From: Rhodoferax sp.
Lineage (GTDB): Bacteria; Pseudomonadota; Gammaproteobacteria; Burkholderiales; Burkholderiaceae_C
Assembly: GCF_030653815.1 (NCBI RefSeq)
Contig: NZ_JAURYQ010000029.1
Span: 1-64,000, forward strand
DNA length: 64,000 nucleotides
Direction: 5' to 3'
This document shows, piece by piece, positions 28,597-38,807 of the stretch. The translations under genes and the position numbers were made by a program. The first letter of the stretch is position 1. Each line of letters starts with the position of its first letter. The notes beneath the pieces were generated by a model. That model was not told where the DNA came from. It worked only from the letters and a program-made list of their open reading frames with translations, and made no database searches.

Positions 28597-29136
28597 TCAA
28601 TTGGCACCGTTTTCCAGCGGTGGATAGCTGGCGGGCAAGGGCGGCAGGGGCTTGGCCACGGGTGCCGCGGTCACGGCGGTGGCCTTGAGGCTCTCCTCGG
28701 ACATTTCCAGCACCGGCACCTTGCCCGCCTTGCGGCCGGAGTCCAGCGAAGCCACGAACTCTGCCTCGCTTGGCAGGGGGTCAGCTTCCACACGGGTCAG
28801 GCTGTTGCCCGCGAAAAACACGGTAACACGACGTGCCTGCGGCTCAACACCCTGACGCTGGAAGGTAAAGACATAGTCCCAACGGTCGGCATGAAAAATA
28901 CTGACCAGCAAAGGCGTGCCAAGGATGTCGCGCACCTGCACGCGACTCATGCCTTGCTTGAGCGCCTCGGCCTGCTCACGCGAGACAAAATTGCCTTGGA
29001 CAATGTCTATCTTGTAGGGCGTCACCACGCTGATCATGCGATTGCTGGCCTGGTCCAGGCTGCCACACGCGGTCAGGCTGACAAGCGACAAGCCGGTCAA
29101 ACTCAAGCAAAAAAAACGAGGCAGAGACTTGGACAT
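28597..29136 (-). CDS. bamE: Outer-membrane assembly factor BamE (OmlA)
   Basis: A 179-residue lipoprotein of the BAM complex. It has a signal peptide ending in the lipobox LTAC, then the SmpA/OmlA fold: [20 protein letters not shown], then [20 protein letters not shown], then YVFTF. The C-terminal tail beyond residue 125 is longer than in E. coli and Pro/Ala-rich. It is followed by dapB eight bases on. In many Burkholderiales fur lies upstream; the upstream sequence here contains hprK instead. Confidence 0.93.
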   Translation of the reverse strand: MSKSLPRFFCLSLTGLSLVSLTACGSLDQASNRMISVVTPYKIDIVQGNFVSREQAEALKQGMSRVQVRDILGTPLLVSIFHADRWDYVFTFQRQGVEPQARRVTVFFAGNSLTRVEADPLPSEAEFVASLDSGRKAGKVPVLEMSEESLKATAVTAAPVAKPLPPLPASYPPLENGAN

Positions 29137-29224
29137 GGGGCTAGGTGGGTAGCAAAGGAGGAGTGGATTGTACCGTTTACCCCCATCGGCCCGTCCGCGC
29201 CGGGCAGGCCCGTGCGCCCCCTCG

Positions 29225-30175
29225 TCAGCCGGGCTCGTTCATCGCCACACGATGGCGTTCGACAAAGTCCTTGTAGGTGTCCACGCCGCGCATTTGCAGG
29301 ATGGTATTGCGTACGGCGGCCTCGACCAGCACGGCAATATTGCGCCCCGCCACCACCTGGATCACCACCTTGCGTACCGGGACATCGAGCACATCCTGCA
29401 TCAGCGGCTCGTAAGGGATGCGCTCGTAGTCACGTTCCATGGTCTCGCGTCGCACCAAATGCACGATGAGCTGCAGGCGCTTTTTGCGGCGCACCGCGGT
29501 CTCGCCAAAGATGCCGCGAATATCGAGCAAGCCAATGCCGCGCACCTCGAGTAAATTAAGCAGGAGCTCGGGGCAGCGTCCCTCGATCGTGTCCTGGTTG
29601 ATGCGGTACAGGTCGACGGCATCATCCGCCACCAAGCCGTTGCCGCGCGAAATGAGTTCCAGCCCGAGCTCACTTTTGCCCAGGCCGGACTCGCCGGTGA
29701 TCAGCACGCCCAGGCCCAGAATATCCATGAACACGCCGTGCATGGTGCAACGGTCAGCAAAATGCTTGGACAAATAGGCGCGCAGCACGTCAATGACAAA
29801 AGCCGATGAGCCCTCGGTGGCAAACATCGGAATCTGGGCGCGCTCACACATCGAGGTCAGGCCCTCCGGCGCCGATTGGCCATCGGCCAACACCAGCACC
29901 GGTGGCTCGAGCGTGACGATGCGGGCGATACGGCGTGCGCAATCGTCCGGCGTGGCGTTGACCATGTAGGCCACCTCGCGTTCGCCCAGAATCTGCACCC
30001 GGTAGGGATGAATGTAATTCAGGTAGCCCACCAGGTCGGCACCTGATCGCGCAGCACGCACCGCCACTTCGTCAAAGCGGCGCTCAGACGCGCCCAGGCC
30101 GGCCACCCACTCCCAGCGCAGACTGGCACGAAATGATTCGAACAGCACGTCGGCGCTGATGACATTGGGCTTCAT
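29225..30175 (-). CDS. hprK: HPr kinase/phosphorylase
   Basis: A 316-residue bifunctional enzyme acting on Ser46 of HPr. The P-loop is [20 protein letters not shown] near residue 160, the catalytic [18 protein letters not shown] follows, and the HPrK signature is [16 protein letters not shown]. In proteobacteria it works in a PTS-type regulatory chain with PtsN, whose gene lies 45 bases upstream on the same strand. Confidence 0.97.
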   Translation of the reverse strand: MKPNVISADVLFESFRASLRWEWVAGLGASERRFDEVAVRAARSGADLVGYLNYIHPYRVQILGEREVAYMVNATPDDCARRIARIVTLEPPVLVLADGQSAPEGLTSMCERAQIPMFATEGSSAFVIDVLRAYLSKHFADRCTMHGVFMDILGLGVLITGESGLGKSELGLELISRGNGLVADDAVDLYRINQDTIEGRCPELLLNLLEVRGIGLLDIRGIFGETAVRRKKRLQLIVHLVRRETMERDYERIPYEPLMQDVLDVPVRKVVIQVVAGRNIAVLVEAAVRNTILQMRGVDTYKDFVERHRVAMNEPG

Positions 30176-30220
30176 GGCAGGCGCTCCGGCTCAAATGGAT
30201 CGGGAGAAAGCAAGAAAATC

Positions 30221-30679
30221 TCAGGTCGATTGCCAGTTGGCAATGCGTTGGTAGAGTTCTGTGGCGTCCTGAATCGTCAAAAGTTGTTCGCGCAAGGCGA
30301 CATCACTGAGCATTTCGGCAATTTCAGACAAGATTTCCAGGTGCTTCTGGGTGGCGGCTTCGGGCACCAGCAAGAAAATCATCAGGCCCACCGCCTGCTC
30401 GTCCGGGGAATCAAAGCCGATGGGATTGGCCAGCTGGATCACGGCCGCCATAGGCGCCTTGAGTCCCTTGATGCGACCATGCGGAATGGCCACGCCATGC
30501 CCCAGACCGGTGGACCCCAGACGCTCTCTTGAAAAAAGGCTGTCGGTCACCAGCGCACGGCTCAGGCCATGCAGATTTTCGAACAACAAGCCCACCTCTT
30601 CAAAAGCTCTTTTCTTGCTGGAAACGTCCACTTGGACCAGTACCTGTTCGGCCGAGAGGATGGAAGCGAGTCGATTCAT
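30221..30679 (-). CDS. ptsN: PTS IIA-like nitrogen regulatory protein
   Basis: A 152-residue EIIA-Ntr protein. The phospho-accepting His lies in GHGVAIPHGRIKGL and the QLANPIGFDSPDEQAVGLMI block is characteristic. ATG 30679 gives MNRLASILSAEQVL; the frame open to 30733 overlaps the hpf terminator, so it is unlikely. It regulates rather than transports, and the neighbouring hprK supports that role. Confidence 0.95.
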   Translation of the reverse strand: MNRLASILSAEQVLVQVDVSSKKRAFEEVGLLFENLHGLSRALVTDSLFSRERLGSTGLGHGVAIPHGRIKGLKAPMAAVIQLANPIGFDSPDEQAVGLMIFLLVPEAATQKHLEILSEIAEMLSDVALREQLLTIQDATELYQRIANWQST

Positions 30680-30714
30680 GATGGTCTTTGAAGGTGCACA
30701 GTAAAAATTTGGCA

Positions 30715-30746
30715 CAAAAAAAGCCGCACGCACTTGCGAGCGGCTT
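30715..30746 (-). terminator. Terminator downstream of hpf
   Basis: AAGCCGC and GCGGCTT pair, with further pairing of ACGC to GCGA apart from one mismatch. On the minus strand it is followed by seven T. It separates hpf from ptsN, so those are distinct transcripts. Confidence 0.8.
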
Positions 30747-30759
30747 GTCAGATTTTAAA

Positions 30760-31089
30760 TTACATCAGGCGCTTGGCCGCATCATGATGATGGGATTGCA
30801 AACGGTCCTTGTGACGCACCACCTGACGGTCGAGTTTGTCGACCAGTTCATCCACGGCGGCGTACAGGTCGGCATGCGCGCTTTCGGCAAACAACTCGAT
30901 GCCCTTGATGTGGATATTGCACTCTGCTTTTTGCCGACGCTCCTTTTCCTTCATGTTTTCCAGGGTCAACAGTACCTTGACATCGACCACCTGGTCAAAA
31001 TGCCGCTTGATCCGGTCCAGCTTGCTGGTCACATAACTGCGCAAGGCGGGGGTAACTTCCAAATGGTGACCACTGATTGTCAAGTTCAT
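30760..31089 (-). CDS. hpf: Ribosome hibernation promoting factor (short HPF type)
   Basis: A 109-residue ribosome-associated protein (S30AE family): [20 protein letters not shown], then [15 protein letters not shown] and [20 protein letters not shown]. The short length places it with HPF/YfiA types, which inactivate or dimerise ribosomes in stationary phase. AGGAGG lies before the ATG. Confidence 0.95.
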   Translation of the reverse strand: MNLTISGHHLEVTPALRSYVTSKLDRIKRHFDQVVDVKVLLTLENMKEKERRQKAECNIHIKGIELFAESAHADLYAAVDELVDKLDRQVVRHKDRLQSHHHDAAKRLM

Positions 31090-31393
31090 AAAAGCCTCCT
31101 AAAGCTCTTGGGGGAAAAAGCTGCCAGCCAGGCTGGCAAGCGGAAAAACAAATCGTGAAACCATGGTACTGACTATGCCCCGGCTTGGGGCAATTTGCAA
31201 TTATTTTTTAATGATGCAATGCAGCATGCTGCGGTCTTGCGAGTGACTTCACGGGCGCAAAGGCGGCTGCAATGCGATAATCCGGGCGATCAAATGATTG
31301 CATTTTGACCGGATCCGTGGCCCACGAACGCCTCCCGGTCAGCCACCCTGCCGACCCAACGCATCATGACCTACCTCTTTTGGGAGTGAGCGC
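31090..31393. other. Divergent hpf/corA intergenic region
   Basis: These 304 bases separate divergent hpf and corA. No hairpin terminator, RNA gene or known operator was recognised; it presumably holds both promoters. Confidence 0.4.
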
Positions 31394-32380
31394 ATGCTCA
31401 ACATCTTCACCCTCGCCAACGGTCGCCTGTTTCAGGAAGAGATCGAATCCCTTGAGGAACTGTCGCGTTTTCAGCCGATCTGGGTTGACCTGGAGTCGCC
31501 CACGCTCGAAGAAAAACGCTGGATCAAGCAGTATTTTGGTCTTTCCATCCCGGAAGATGCGATGGACGAGGACATCGAGGAATCGGCCCGCTTTTACAAG
31601 GAAGACAACGGCGAACTGCACATTCGCAGCGACTTTCTGGTGGCCGACGAAGATGACCCGCACACCGTGCGGGTGGCCTTTATTCTGAACCTGGTCAACG
31701 ACGAGCTCAAAAGCAAAGGCGTGCTGTTCTCGATCCACGACGAGGACGTGCCGGTGTTCCGGCTCTTGCGCATGCGGGCCCGGCGCGCGCCCGGCCTGAT
31801 TGAAGATGCCAAGGAGGTGCTGCTCAAGTTGTTCGACGCCGACGCCGAATATTCGGCCGACACGCTCGAGGAAATTTACGATGAACTGGAAAAAGCCAGC
31901 GCCAAGGTGCTGTCGGGCGACGTGACCGATGCGCTGGCCGGTGAAGTGCTGGGCGCCATTGCGCGCCACGAAGACATGAACGGCCGCATCCGGCGCAACG
32001 CCATGGACACGCGGCGCGCGGTCAGCTTCATGATGCGCACCAAAATGCTCAACAGCGAGCAGTTCGAGGATGCGCGGCAAATCCTGCGCGACATCGATTC
32101 GCTCGACTCGCACACCGCCTTTTTGTTTGACAAAATCAACTTTTTGATGGATGCCACCGTCGGTTTCATCAACATCAACCAGAACAAGATCATCAAGATC
32201 TTTTCGGTGGCCAGCGTGGCCTTGCTGCCGCCGACCTTGATTGCCAGCCTGTATGGCATGAATTTCAAGTTCATGCCGGAACTTGACTGGGCCATGGGCT
32301 ACCCCTATGCCCTGGGTTTGATGCTGGCCAGCGCCCTGGTACCCATGTGGTACTTCAGAAAACGCGGCTGGCTCAAGTAA
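31394..32380 (+). CDS. corA: CorA-family Mg2+/Co2+ transporter
   Basis: A 328-residue pentameric cation channel. A large acidic cytoplasmic domain comes first, then a long helix (residues about 160-270), then two C-terminal membrane helices. The selectivity signature YGMNFKFMPEL follows the first (IFSVASVALLPPTLIASL). The C-terminus KRGWLK is basic as expected. It converges with mtnN with no bases between the stop codons. Confidence 0.96.
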   Translation: MLNIFTLANGRLFQEEIESLEELSRFQPIWVDLESPTLEEKRWIKQYFGLSIPEDAMDEDIEESARFYKEDNGELHIRSDFLVADEDDPHTVRVAFILNLVNDELKSKGVLFSIHDEDVPVFRLLRMRARRAPGLIEDAKEVLLKLFDADAEYSADTLEEIYDELEKASAKVLSGDVTDALAGEVLGAIARHEDMNGRIRRNAMDTRRAVSFMMRTKMLNSEQFEDARQILRDIDSLDSHTAFLFDKINFLMDATVGFININQNKIIKIFSVASVALLPPTLIASLYGMNFKFMPELDWAMGYPYALGLMLASALVPMWYFRKRGWLK

Positions 32381-33139
32381 TTATTTTCCTGAACGCAACT
32401 GGATGAACTGGCTGACCACGGCCAGCGCATAAGGACTGGCCACCTGGGTGACAAAAGCCGAGAAATCCAGATGCGCCTGGGCATCGGCGCGGTCTGAAAT
32501 GGTGCGCATGGCGGCAAAGGGCACGCCGTAATCGTGGCACACCTGGGCCACCGCAGCGCCTTCCATTTCGACCGCCAGCGGCTCATGACCGGCCGCCTGC
32601 AAGTCAGCGCGCATGAGGGCGGCAGCCACAGGGTCGCAGACAAACTGGTCGCCGCTGGCAATCAGGCCGCGGTGCACCTGGGGCGACGCCAGCGGCAAGT
32701 CGCGATGACAATGATCACCCACGCCCGCCAGTCCCCGCTGCGCGGCTTCCAGCAACAGCGCCGACAAGCGCGGGTCGCAGTCGAATGTTGCGCGCCCGTA
32801 GAGCGGGATCTCGTAGCGCGGAAAAAGCGGTGCCGAGTTCAGGTCATGCTGGATGAAGGCATCGGCCACCACGACATCACCCACCTGGACGCCGCAGCCA
32901 ACGCCCCCTGCCACGCCGGTAAAAAGCACGCTTTTGACATCAAAAGCCTCCATCAGCACGGTGGTGGTGGTGGCTGCGGCCACCTTGCCGACCTTGGTCA
33001 GCACCAGCACCACGTCCTGCCCGGCCCACTGGCCGCACCAAAAGGTACGCCCGGCACGCTTGACACGCTGCGGCTTGTCCAGCCGTTCCAGCAGGCCCCG
33101 CTGCTCGTCGAGCAGGGCACTCATGATGGCCAGCGTCAA
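32381..33139 (-). CDS. mtnN: 5'-methylthioadenosine/S-adenosylhomocysteine nucleosidase
   Basis: A 252-residue nucleosidase that cleaves MTA and SAH in the methyl cycle. Seen: VKSVLFTGVAGGV, the substrate-binding EMEGAAVAQVCHDYGVPFAA, and RTISDRAD with the catalytic Asp. The start is TTG 33139 (MTLAIMSALLDEQRG) with AGGGG upstream; ATG 33124 is an alternative. No ATG lies upstream in frame. Confidence 0.92.
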   Translation of the reverse strand: MTLAIMSALLDEQRGLLERLDKPQRVKRAGRTFWCGQWAGQDVVLVLTKVGKVAAATTTTVLMEAFDVKSVLFTGVAGGVGCGVQVGDVVVADAFIQHDLNSAPLFPRYEIPLYGRATFDCDPRLSALLLEAAQRGLAGVGDHCHRDLPLASPQVHRGLIASGDQFVCDPVAAALMRADLQAAGHEPLAVEMEGAAVAQVCHDYGVPFAAMRTISDRADAQAHLDFSAFVTQVASPYALAVVSQFIQLRSGK

Positions 33140-33160
33140 ATGCGCACCCCTGCCAATCGA

Positions 33161-34834
33161 TTATTTGCCGCGCAGTTCACGCCGCAGAATCTTGCCGACT
33201 GGCGTTTTGGGCAACTCATCGCGGAACTCGACAACTTTGGGCTGTTTGTAGCCGGTGAGGTTTTCCTTGCAATAGTCGCGTACCTGCGCTTCGGTGATGG
33301 CCGCGTCTTTCCTGACGATGACCAGCTTGACCCCCTCGCCGGTTTTGTCATCGGGCATGCCGACACAGGCGCACTCGAGGATGCCGTCCATTTGCGAGAC
33401 CACGTCTTCGAGTTCGGTGGGGAAGACGTTGAAGCCGCTGACCAGGATCATGTCTTTCTTGCGATCGACAATTTTGAAGTAGCCGCGCTCGTCCATCAGG
33501 CCGATGTCACCCGACTTGAAGTAACCGTCAGCCGTCATGACCTTGGCGGTCTCATCAGGGCGCTGCCAATAACCGGCCATCACTTGCGGCCCCTTGATGG
33601 CGATCTCGCCCGACTGACCGATGGGCACCTCATTGCCGCTGTCGTCCAGCAACTTGAGCCAGGTGCTGGGCACCGGCAGGCCGATCATGCCGGAAAATTC
33701 GGCGCCGATCACCGGGTTGGCCGTGGCGATCGGTGAGGTCTCGCTCAGGCCATAGCCTTCCACAATGCTGCAGCCCGTTTTTTCCAGCCAGAGTTTGGCC
33801 ACGGCACTTTGCACCGCCGTGCCACCCCCGGCCGACACCAGCAGGTGGCTCCAGTTCACCTTGCCAAAATCGGGGTGATTGGCCAAGGCGTTGAACAGCG
33901 TATTGACCGCCGGGAAGAAATGAACCTTGTGCTTGGCCAGCTCGGACAGCACCGCCGGGAAATCGCGCGGGTTGGGGATCAGGATCAGCTTGCCGCCCGC
34001 GCGCAGCGACAGCATCATGGCCACGGTAAAGGCAAAGATATGGTACAGCGGCAAGGCACAGACCGTATTCAGTTGCTCACCCTGCGGTACTTTTTGCAAG
34101 GCCGGGGCAAACCAATCGTCAGTCTGCAGCAGATTCGCCACCAGGTTGCGCTGCAACAGCACCGCCCCTTTGGAGACGCCGGTGGTGCCGCCGGTGTACT
34201 GCAACACCGCCACATCATCTGGCTTGATGACCGGTTTTTTCAGGCTGCCGCTGCTGGCCTTGGCAATGGCTGCATTGAACCGCACCGCGGTCGGCAAATT
34301 GAACACCGGCACCATCTTCTTGACATTGCGCACCACGTAGTTCACCAGGGTGCCTTTGAGCAGGCCCAACTGGTCACCCATGGCACACAACACAATGTGC
34401 TTGACCGGCGTGGCTGCCAGGCATTTTTCGAGCGTGGCCGCAAAATTTTCCAGGATCACGATGGCCTTGGCGCCCGAGTCTTTCAGCTGGTGTTCCAGTT
34501 CGCGTGCCGTGTACAGCGGGTTGACGTTGACCAGGGTGTAACCGGCGCGCAGGATACCGGCCACGGCGATGGGGTACTGCAGCACATTGGGCATCATGAC
34601 CGCCACGCGGTCGCCCTTGGCCAGCCCCAGACTTTGCAGATAGACGCCGAAGGTCTGGCTCAGTTCATCGACCTGCTTGTAGCTTTGCTCCTTGCCCATG
34701 AAGCTGTAAGCGGGCCGGTCGGCAAATTTCTTGAAACTTTCCTCCATCATGGCCACCATGGAGGCATATCGGGTCACATCAATATCGGACGCAACGCCCG
34801 GTGGATAGCTTTTAAGCCAGATGCGATCAGTCAT
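33161..34834 (-). CDS. fadD: Long-chain acyl-CoA synthetase
   Basis: A 557-residue AMP-forming ligase that activates fatty acids for beta-oxidation or lipid use. The ANL motifs are intact: VLQYTGGTTGVSKGAVLLQR, VEGYGLSETSPIATANP, YFKSGDIGLMDERGYFKIVD, and the C-terminal Lys in LPKTPVGKILRRELR. The catalytic Lys contrasts with the Arg in the second ANL enzyme of this window. The gene is unlinked to it; a divergent or separate promoter lies before pntB's terminator. Confidence 0.96.
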   Translation of the reverse strand: MTDRIWLKSYPPGVASDIDVTRYASMVAMMEESFKKFADRPAYSFMGKEQSYKQVDELSQTFGVYLQSLGLAKGDRVAVMMPNVLQYPIAVAGILRAGYTLVNVNPLYTARELEHQLKDSGAKAIVILENFAATLEKCLAATPVKHIVLCAMGDQLGLLKGTLVNYVVRNVKKMVPVFNLPTAVRFNAAIAKASSGSLKKPVIKPDDVAVLQYTGGTTGVSKGAVLLQRNLVANLLQTDDWFAPALQKVPQGEQLNTVCALPLYHIFAFTVAMMLSLRAGGKLILIPNPRDFPAVLSELAKHKVHFFPAVNTLFNALANHPDFGKVNWSHLLVSAGGGTAVQSAVAKLWLEKTGCSIVEGYGLSETSPIATANPVIGAEFSGMIGLPVPSTWLKLLDDSGNEVPIGQSGEIAIKGPQVMAGYWQRPDETAKVMTADGYFKSGDIGLMDERGYFKIVDRKKDMILVSGFNVFPTELEDVVSQMDGILECACVGMPDDKTGEGVKLVIVRKDAAITEAQVRDYCKENLTGYKQPKVVEFRDELPKTPVGKILRRELRGK

Positions 34835-34953
34835 GGTGAAAACTCCAGGGTGTGAATGTGAGGGTGAATTTTCACCCGTTTGTCAGTTTCTGTAAGCTGT
34901 GTTTTCCCTAATTAGGCAGGAAACTCCAGAGTGGTGTCCTGGATGGAAAACCT

Positions 34954-34979
34954 CAAAAAAAGAGGCCCGAGGGCCTCTT
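34954..34979 (-). terminator. Terminator of the pntAB operon
   Basis: AAGAGGCCC pairs perfectly with GGGCCTCTT around a two-base loop; on the minus strand it is followed by a run of T. It lies 22 bases after the pntB stop. Confidence 0.88.
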
Positions 34980-35000
34980 CATCTTGGTTTGACGGACCAC

Positions 35001-36443
35001 TCACGCCTTCAAGGCCGTCAGCACCTCGTCGAGCATCTTCTTGGCATCGCCAAACAGCATGCGGTTGTTGTCTTTGTAGAACAGCGGGTTGTCCACGCCC
35101 GCGTAGCCGCTGGCCATGCTGCGCTTCATGACGATGGAGGTCTTGGCCTTCCAGACTTCGAGCACCGGCATACCGGCAATCGGGCTGCTGGGGTCGTCCT
35201 GGGCACCCGGGTTGACGATGTCGTTGGCACCGATCACCATCACCACGTCGGTCTTGGGGAAGTCGTCATTGAGCTCGTCCATCTCGAACACGATGTCGTA
35301 GGGCACCTTGGCCTCGGCCAGCAACACGTTCATGTGGCCCGGCATGCGCCCGGCCACCGGGTGAATGCCAAAGCGCACATTGACGCCTTTTTCACGCAGG
35401 TGCTTGGTGATTTCGAACACCGTGTGCTGGGCCTGGGCCACCGCCATGCCGTAGCCTGGAACAATGACCACGCTCTTGGCTTCACGCAGCAGCTCGGCCG
35501 TCTCGGGGGCGCTGATCGGCGTCACTTCGCCGGCCGGCTGCGCGCCATCACCGGCAGGTTTCGGTGCGGCACTGGCGGTGCCAAAGCCACCGGCGATCAC
35601 GCTGATGAAACTGCGCGCCATGGCCTTGCACATGATGTAGGACAGGATCGCGCCGCTGGAGCCCACCAGGGCACCGGTGACGATCAGCAAGTCGTTGGAC
35701 AGCATGAAACCGGTGGCCGCAGCGGCCCAGCCCGAGTAGCTGTTGAGCATGGACACCACCACCGGCATGTCAGCGCCGCCAATGGCCATCACCATGTGAA
35801 TGCCAAACAGCAGGGCGATCACCGTCATCACGATCAGGGGCAGCATGCCGTCAGCGATGGTGTGGGCGTTGACGAACTCGCGACCGAACCAGATCACCAC
35901 CAGCAACCCGGTCAGGTTGAGCCAATGGCGACCCGGCAACAGCATCGGGTTGCCACTGATGCGACCGGAGAGCTTGCCAAACGCCACCACAGAACCAGAA
36001 AAAGTCACCGCACCAATCAAAATGCCGATATAGATTTCGATCTTGTGGATAGACTCTTCAGCGGAGGTCAAGGGGGTGCTCTGACCATCGACCCAGTGGA
36101 AGGACGCCGTCGGATCGATGAAGGTGGCAACACCGACCAGCATCGCTGCCAGACCCACCATGCTGTGCATCAAGGCCACCAGCTCGGGCATTTGCGTCAT
36201 CTGAACCGTGCGCGCGGCATACAGGCCGACCGAGCCGCCGACCAGCATGGCACCAACAATCCAGGGCAGTCCAGCCCAGGTCACCTGGGGGCCGAACACC
36301 GTGGCCAACACCGCCAGCGTCATGCCGATCATGCCGTAGAGGTTGCCGCGCAAGGCGGTTTGCTGGTTGGACAGGCCGCCCAGGCTCAGAATAAACAAAA
36401 TGGTTGCGCCGATGTATGCAACCGTGGCCAGACTTGAAGACAT
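35001..36443 (-). CDS. pntB: NAD(P) transhydrogenase subunit beta
   Basis: A 480-residue membrane subunit. Multiple transmembrane helices occupy residues 1-280 ([40 protein letters not shown]). The C-terminal NADP-binding domain III has [40 protein letters not shown] and [20 protein letters not shown]. It couples proton entry to NADPH formation with PntA, whose gene lies 18 bases upstream. Confidence 0.98.
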   Translation of the reverse strand: MSSSLATVAYIGATILFILSLGGLSNQQTALRGNLYGMIGMTLAVLATVFGPQVTWAGLPWIVGAMLVGGSVGLYAARTVQMTQMPELVALMHSMVGLAAMLVGVATFIDPTASFHWVDGQSTPLTSAEESIHKIEIYIGILIGAVTFSGSVVAFGKLSGRISGNPMLLPGRHWLNLTGLLVVIWFGREFVNAHTIADGMLPLIVMTVIALLFGIHMVMAIGGADMPVVVSMLNSYSGWAAAATGFMLSNDLLIVTGALVGSSGAILSYIMCKAMARSFISVIAGGFGTASAAPKPAGDGAQPAGEVTPISAPETAELLREAKSVVIVPGYGMAVAQAQHTVFEITKHLREKGVNVRFGIHPVAGRMPGHMNVLLAEAKVPYDIVFEMDELNDDFPKTDVVMVIGANDIVNPGAQDDPSSPIAGMPVLEVWKAKTSIVMKRSMASGYAGVDNPLFYKDNNRMLFGDAKKMLDEVLTALKA

Positions 36444-36461
36444 GCTCTTGGCTCCTTCTTC

Positions 36462-38126
36462 TTATTTACGGAACATGGCCAGCATGCGCTGGGTGACGGC
36501 AAAGCCGCCGAACATATTGATGGCGGTGAGCACGATCGCCGCGGCAGCCACCCAGCTGATCAGGTCGTTGGGTCGATCAGCGGCATTGGCCCAGGGCGAG
36601 ACCTGCACCAGGGCGCCAATGGCAATGATGCTGCTGATGGCGTTGGTCACGCTCATGAGCGGTGTGTGCAAGGCCGGTTTGACGTTCCAGACCACCATGT
36701 AGCCGACAAAACACGCCAGCACGAACACGGTGAAGTGCGACAGAAAGGCCGGCGGCGCGCTGGAGCCGATCAGCCAGAACAGGGCAGCCGCCACGCCGAA
36801 CATGATGGCCAGCTTGCTGCCAGCCATGGGTTCGGCCTCGCCCCCGCCATGACCATGACCCTTTTTGGCAGCGGCTGCTGCCGCTGGTTTGGCAGCAGCC
36901 GGGGCAGGCGCCGCCGCCTGCTTGGGTGCCGGCGCGGGCCAGGTAACTTCGCCGTTCTTGATGACGGTCAGGCCGCGGATGGCGTCGTCCTCCATGTTGA
37001 CGTTAACAACACCGTCCTTGGTCTTGCACAACTCCTCGGTCAGGCGGAACAGGTTGGTGGCGTACAGGGTGGACGACTGCTTGGCCAGGCGGCTGACCAG
37101 GTCGGTGTAGCCGACGATGGTGACGCCGTGCTTGACCACGACCTGGCCGGGTTCGGTCAGTTCGCAGTTGCCACCTTGCTCGGCCGCCATGTCGACAATC
37201 ACGCTGCCGGGCTTCATGCTCTGCACCATCTCGGCCGTGATGAGTTTGGGCGCGGGCTTGCCGGGAATCAGCGCGGTGGTGATGATGATGTCGACTTCGC
37301 GGGCCTGCTTGGCGTACATGGCGCGCTGGGCCTGCTGGAAACCTTCGCTCATGACCTTGGCGTAACCGCCGCCGCCGGAGCCCTCTTCCTCGTAGTCCAC
37401 CTTGACGAATTCACCGCCCAGCGACACCACCTGATCGGCCACTTCGGCCCGGGTGTCGTTGGCACGCACGATGGCGCCCAGGCCAGCAGCGGTACCAATG
37501 GCGGCCAGACCGGCCACACCCGCACCGGCGATGAAGACCTTGGCGGGGGGCACCTTGCCCGCAGCCGTGATCTGGCCATTGAAGAAGCGGCCAAAGGCAT
37601 TGGCGGCCTCGATGACGGCACGGTAACCGGCCACGCCGGCCTGCGAGGTCAGGGCGTCCATTTTCTGGGCCCGGCTGAGCATGCGCGGCAGCGCATCGAT
37701 GGCCAGCACGGTGACCTTCTTGGCGCTAAGTTGCTGCATCAGGTCAGGGTTTTGCGCCGGCCAGATAAAGCCGATCAGCACTTGCCCGGCGCGCATCTGC
37801 GCGACTTCGTCAGCAGACGGGGGGCGCACCTTGAACACAATGTCAGAGCCGGACCACAAGGCAGCGGCGGATTCGGCCACCGTGGCGCCGGCAGCGCGGT
37901 AGGTGTCATCGGAGCAATTGGCCGCATCGCCCGCACCCGCTTCGACAGCGACGGAGAAGCCCAGTTTGATCAGCTTTTCCACTGCCTCGGGCACCGTGGC
38001 CACGCGCTTTTCACCTGGAAAAATCTCTCGCGGCACGCCAATGCGCTGCGCAGTTTGTGCAGGTGACGGAGCGGAGGCAAGGGCAGATTTGTCCGATGCG
38101 TCTTGAGTGGTAGCGCCAGCTTGCAT
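36462..38126 (-). CDS. pntA: NAD(P) transhydrogenase subunit alpha
   Basis: A 554-residue subunit containing both the NAD-binding domain I (RIGVPREIFPGEKRVATVPE near residue 28; VFIAGAGVAGLAAIGTAAGL near 205) and the membrane domain II at the C-terminus. The two are joined by an Ala-Pro-Lys and His-rich linker (KKGHGHGGG). So it is the one-polypeptide alpha form as in E. coli, not the split alpha1/alpha2 form. The N-terminus before RIGVPRE is about 27 residues longer than usual; no better start codon is evident. Confidence 0.97.
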   Translation of the reverse strand: MQAGATTQDASDKSALASAPSPAQTAQRIGVPREIFPGEKRVATVPEAVEKLIKLGFSVAVEAGAGDAANCSDDTYRAAGATVAESAAALWSGSDIVFKVRPPSADEVAQMRAGQVLIGFIWPAQNPDLMQQLSAKKVTVLAIDALPRMLSRAQKMDALTSQAGVAGYRAVIEAANAFGRFFNGQITAAGKVPPAKVFIAGAGVAGLAAIGTAAGLGAIVRANDTRAEVADQVVSLGGEFVKVDYEEEGSGGGGYAKVMSEGFQQAQRAMYAKQAREVDIIITTALIPGKPAPKLITAEMVQSMKPGSVIVDMAAEQGGNCELTEPGQVVVKHGVTIVGYTDLVSRLAKQSSTLYATNLFRLTEELCKTKDGVVNVNMEDDAIRGLTVIKNGEVTWPAPAPKQAAAPAPAAAKPAAAAAAKKGHGHGGGEAEPMAGSKLAIMFGVAAALFWLIGSSAPPAFLSHFTVFVLACFVGYMVVWNVKPALHTPLMSVTNAISSIIAIGALVQVSPWANAADRPNDLISWVAAAAIVLTAINMFGGFAVTQRMLAMFRK

Positions 38127-38288
38127 GAAGCGTCTCCTCGTATATTGATTGGCAAGTTCTATGATCCGCTGGAGCTTACATCAGTTTTTACAGGTTTTTC
38201 TTGACGACCTGCCCACTCCTTGATCCATCTCAAACGAACGAGGCTGGCGCGGTCGAACCGCAAATCGGCGTTTACCGATAATCCGGCC

Positions 38289-38807
38289 ATGACAAACCGA
38301 TGGAAACCCAGCGCCACCGTGGCCGCAATCATTGAGCACCAGGGCAAGTTCCTGCTGGTGGAAGAACACACACCCGAGGGCCTGCGCCTGAACAACCCGG
38401 CTGGCCACCTTGACGCAGGCGAGAGCCTGGTCGGGGCTTGCGCCCGCGAGGCGCTCGAAGAAACCATGCACGTGTTTACGCCGACGCATTTGCTGGGTGT
38501 TTACATGGCGCGCTTTCAACGCCCGGCCACTGCCGACCAAGCGGATCAGGACATCACTTACCTGCGCTTTGCCTTTTGTGGCCAGCTGGGTGACTTGCAG
38601 GCGGGCCGCAGCCTTGACACCGGCATTGTGCGCACCCTGTGGCTCAGCCCGGACGAGCTGCGGGCCAGTGCGCTGCGCCACCGCAGTCCGCTGGTGTTGC
38701 AGTGCACGGAAGACTATTTGCGTGGCCAGCGTTTTCCGCTGGCACTGATCCATACCGACCCCACCATCATCGACCCACGCCCCATCGTCTCGGGTGACAA
38801 GTCATGA
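38289..38807 (+). CDS. NUDIX hydrolase (NudJ-like)
   Basis: A 172-residue pyrophosphohydrolase. The Nudix box reads [20 protein letters not shown], then TMH; the Gly that usually follows EEx is Met. The rest resembles NudJ-type phosphatases, which hydrolyse nucleotide or HMP-PP substrates. ATG 38289 is chosen over the frame start 38220 because it begins [14 protein letters not shown], the family N-terminus. It overlaps the mnmA start (ATGA), an order common in proteobacteria. Confidence 0.88.
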   Translation: MTNRWKPSATVAAIIEHQGKFLLVEEHTPEGLRLNNPAGHLDAGESLVGACAREALEETMHVFTPTHLLGVYMARFQRPATADQADQDITYLRFAFCGQLGDLQAGRSLDTGIVRTLWLSPDELRASALRHRSPLVLQCTEDYLRGQRFPLALIHTDPTIIDPRPIVSGDKS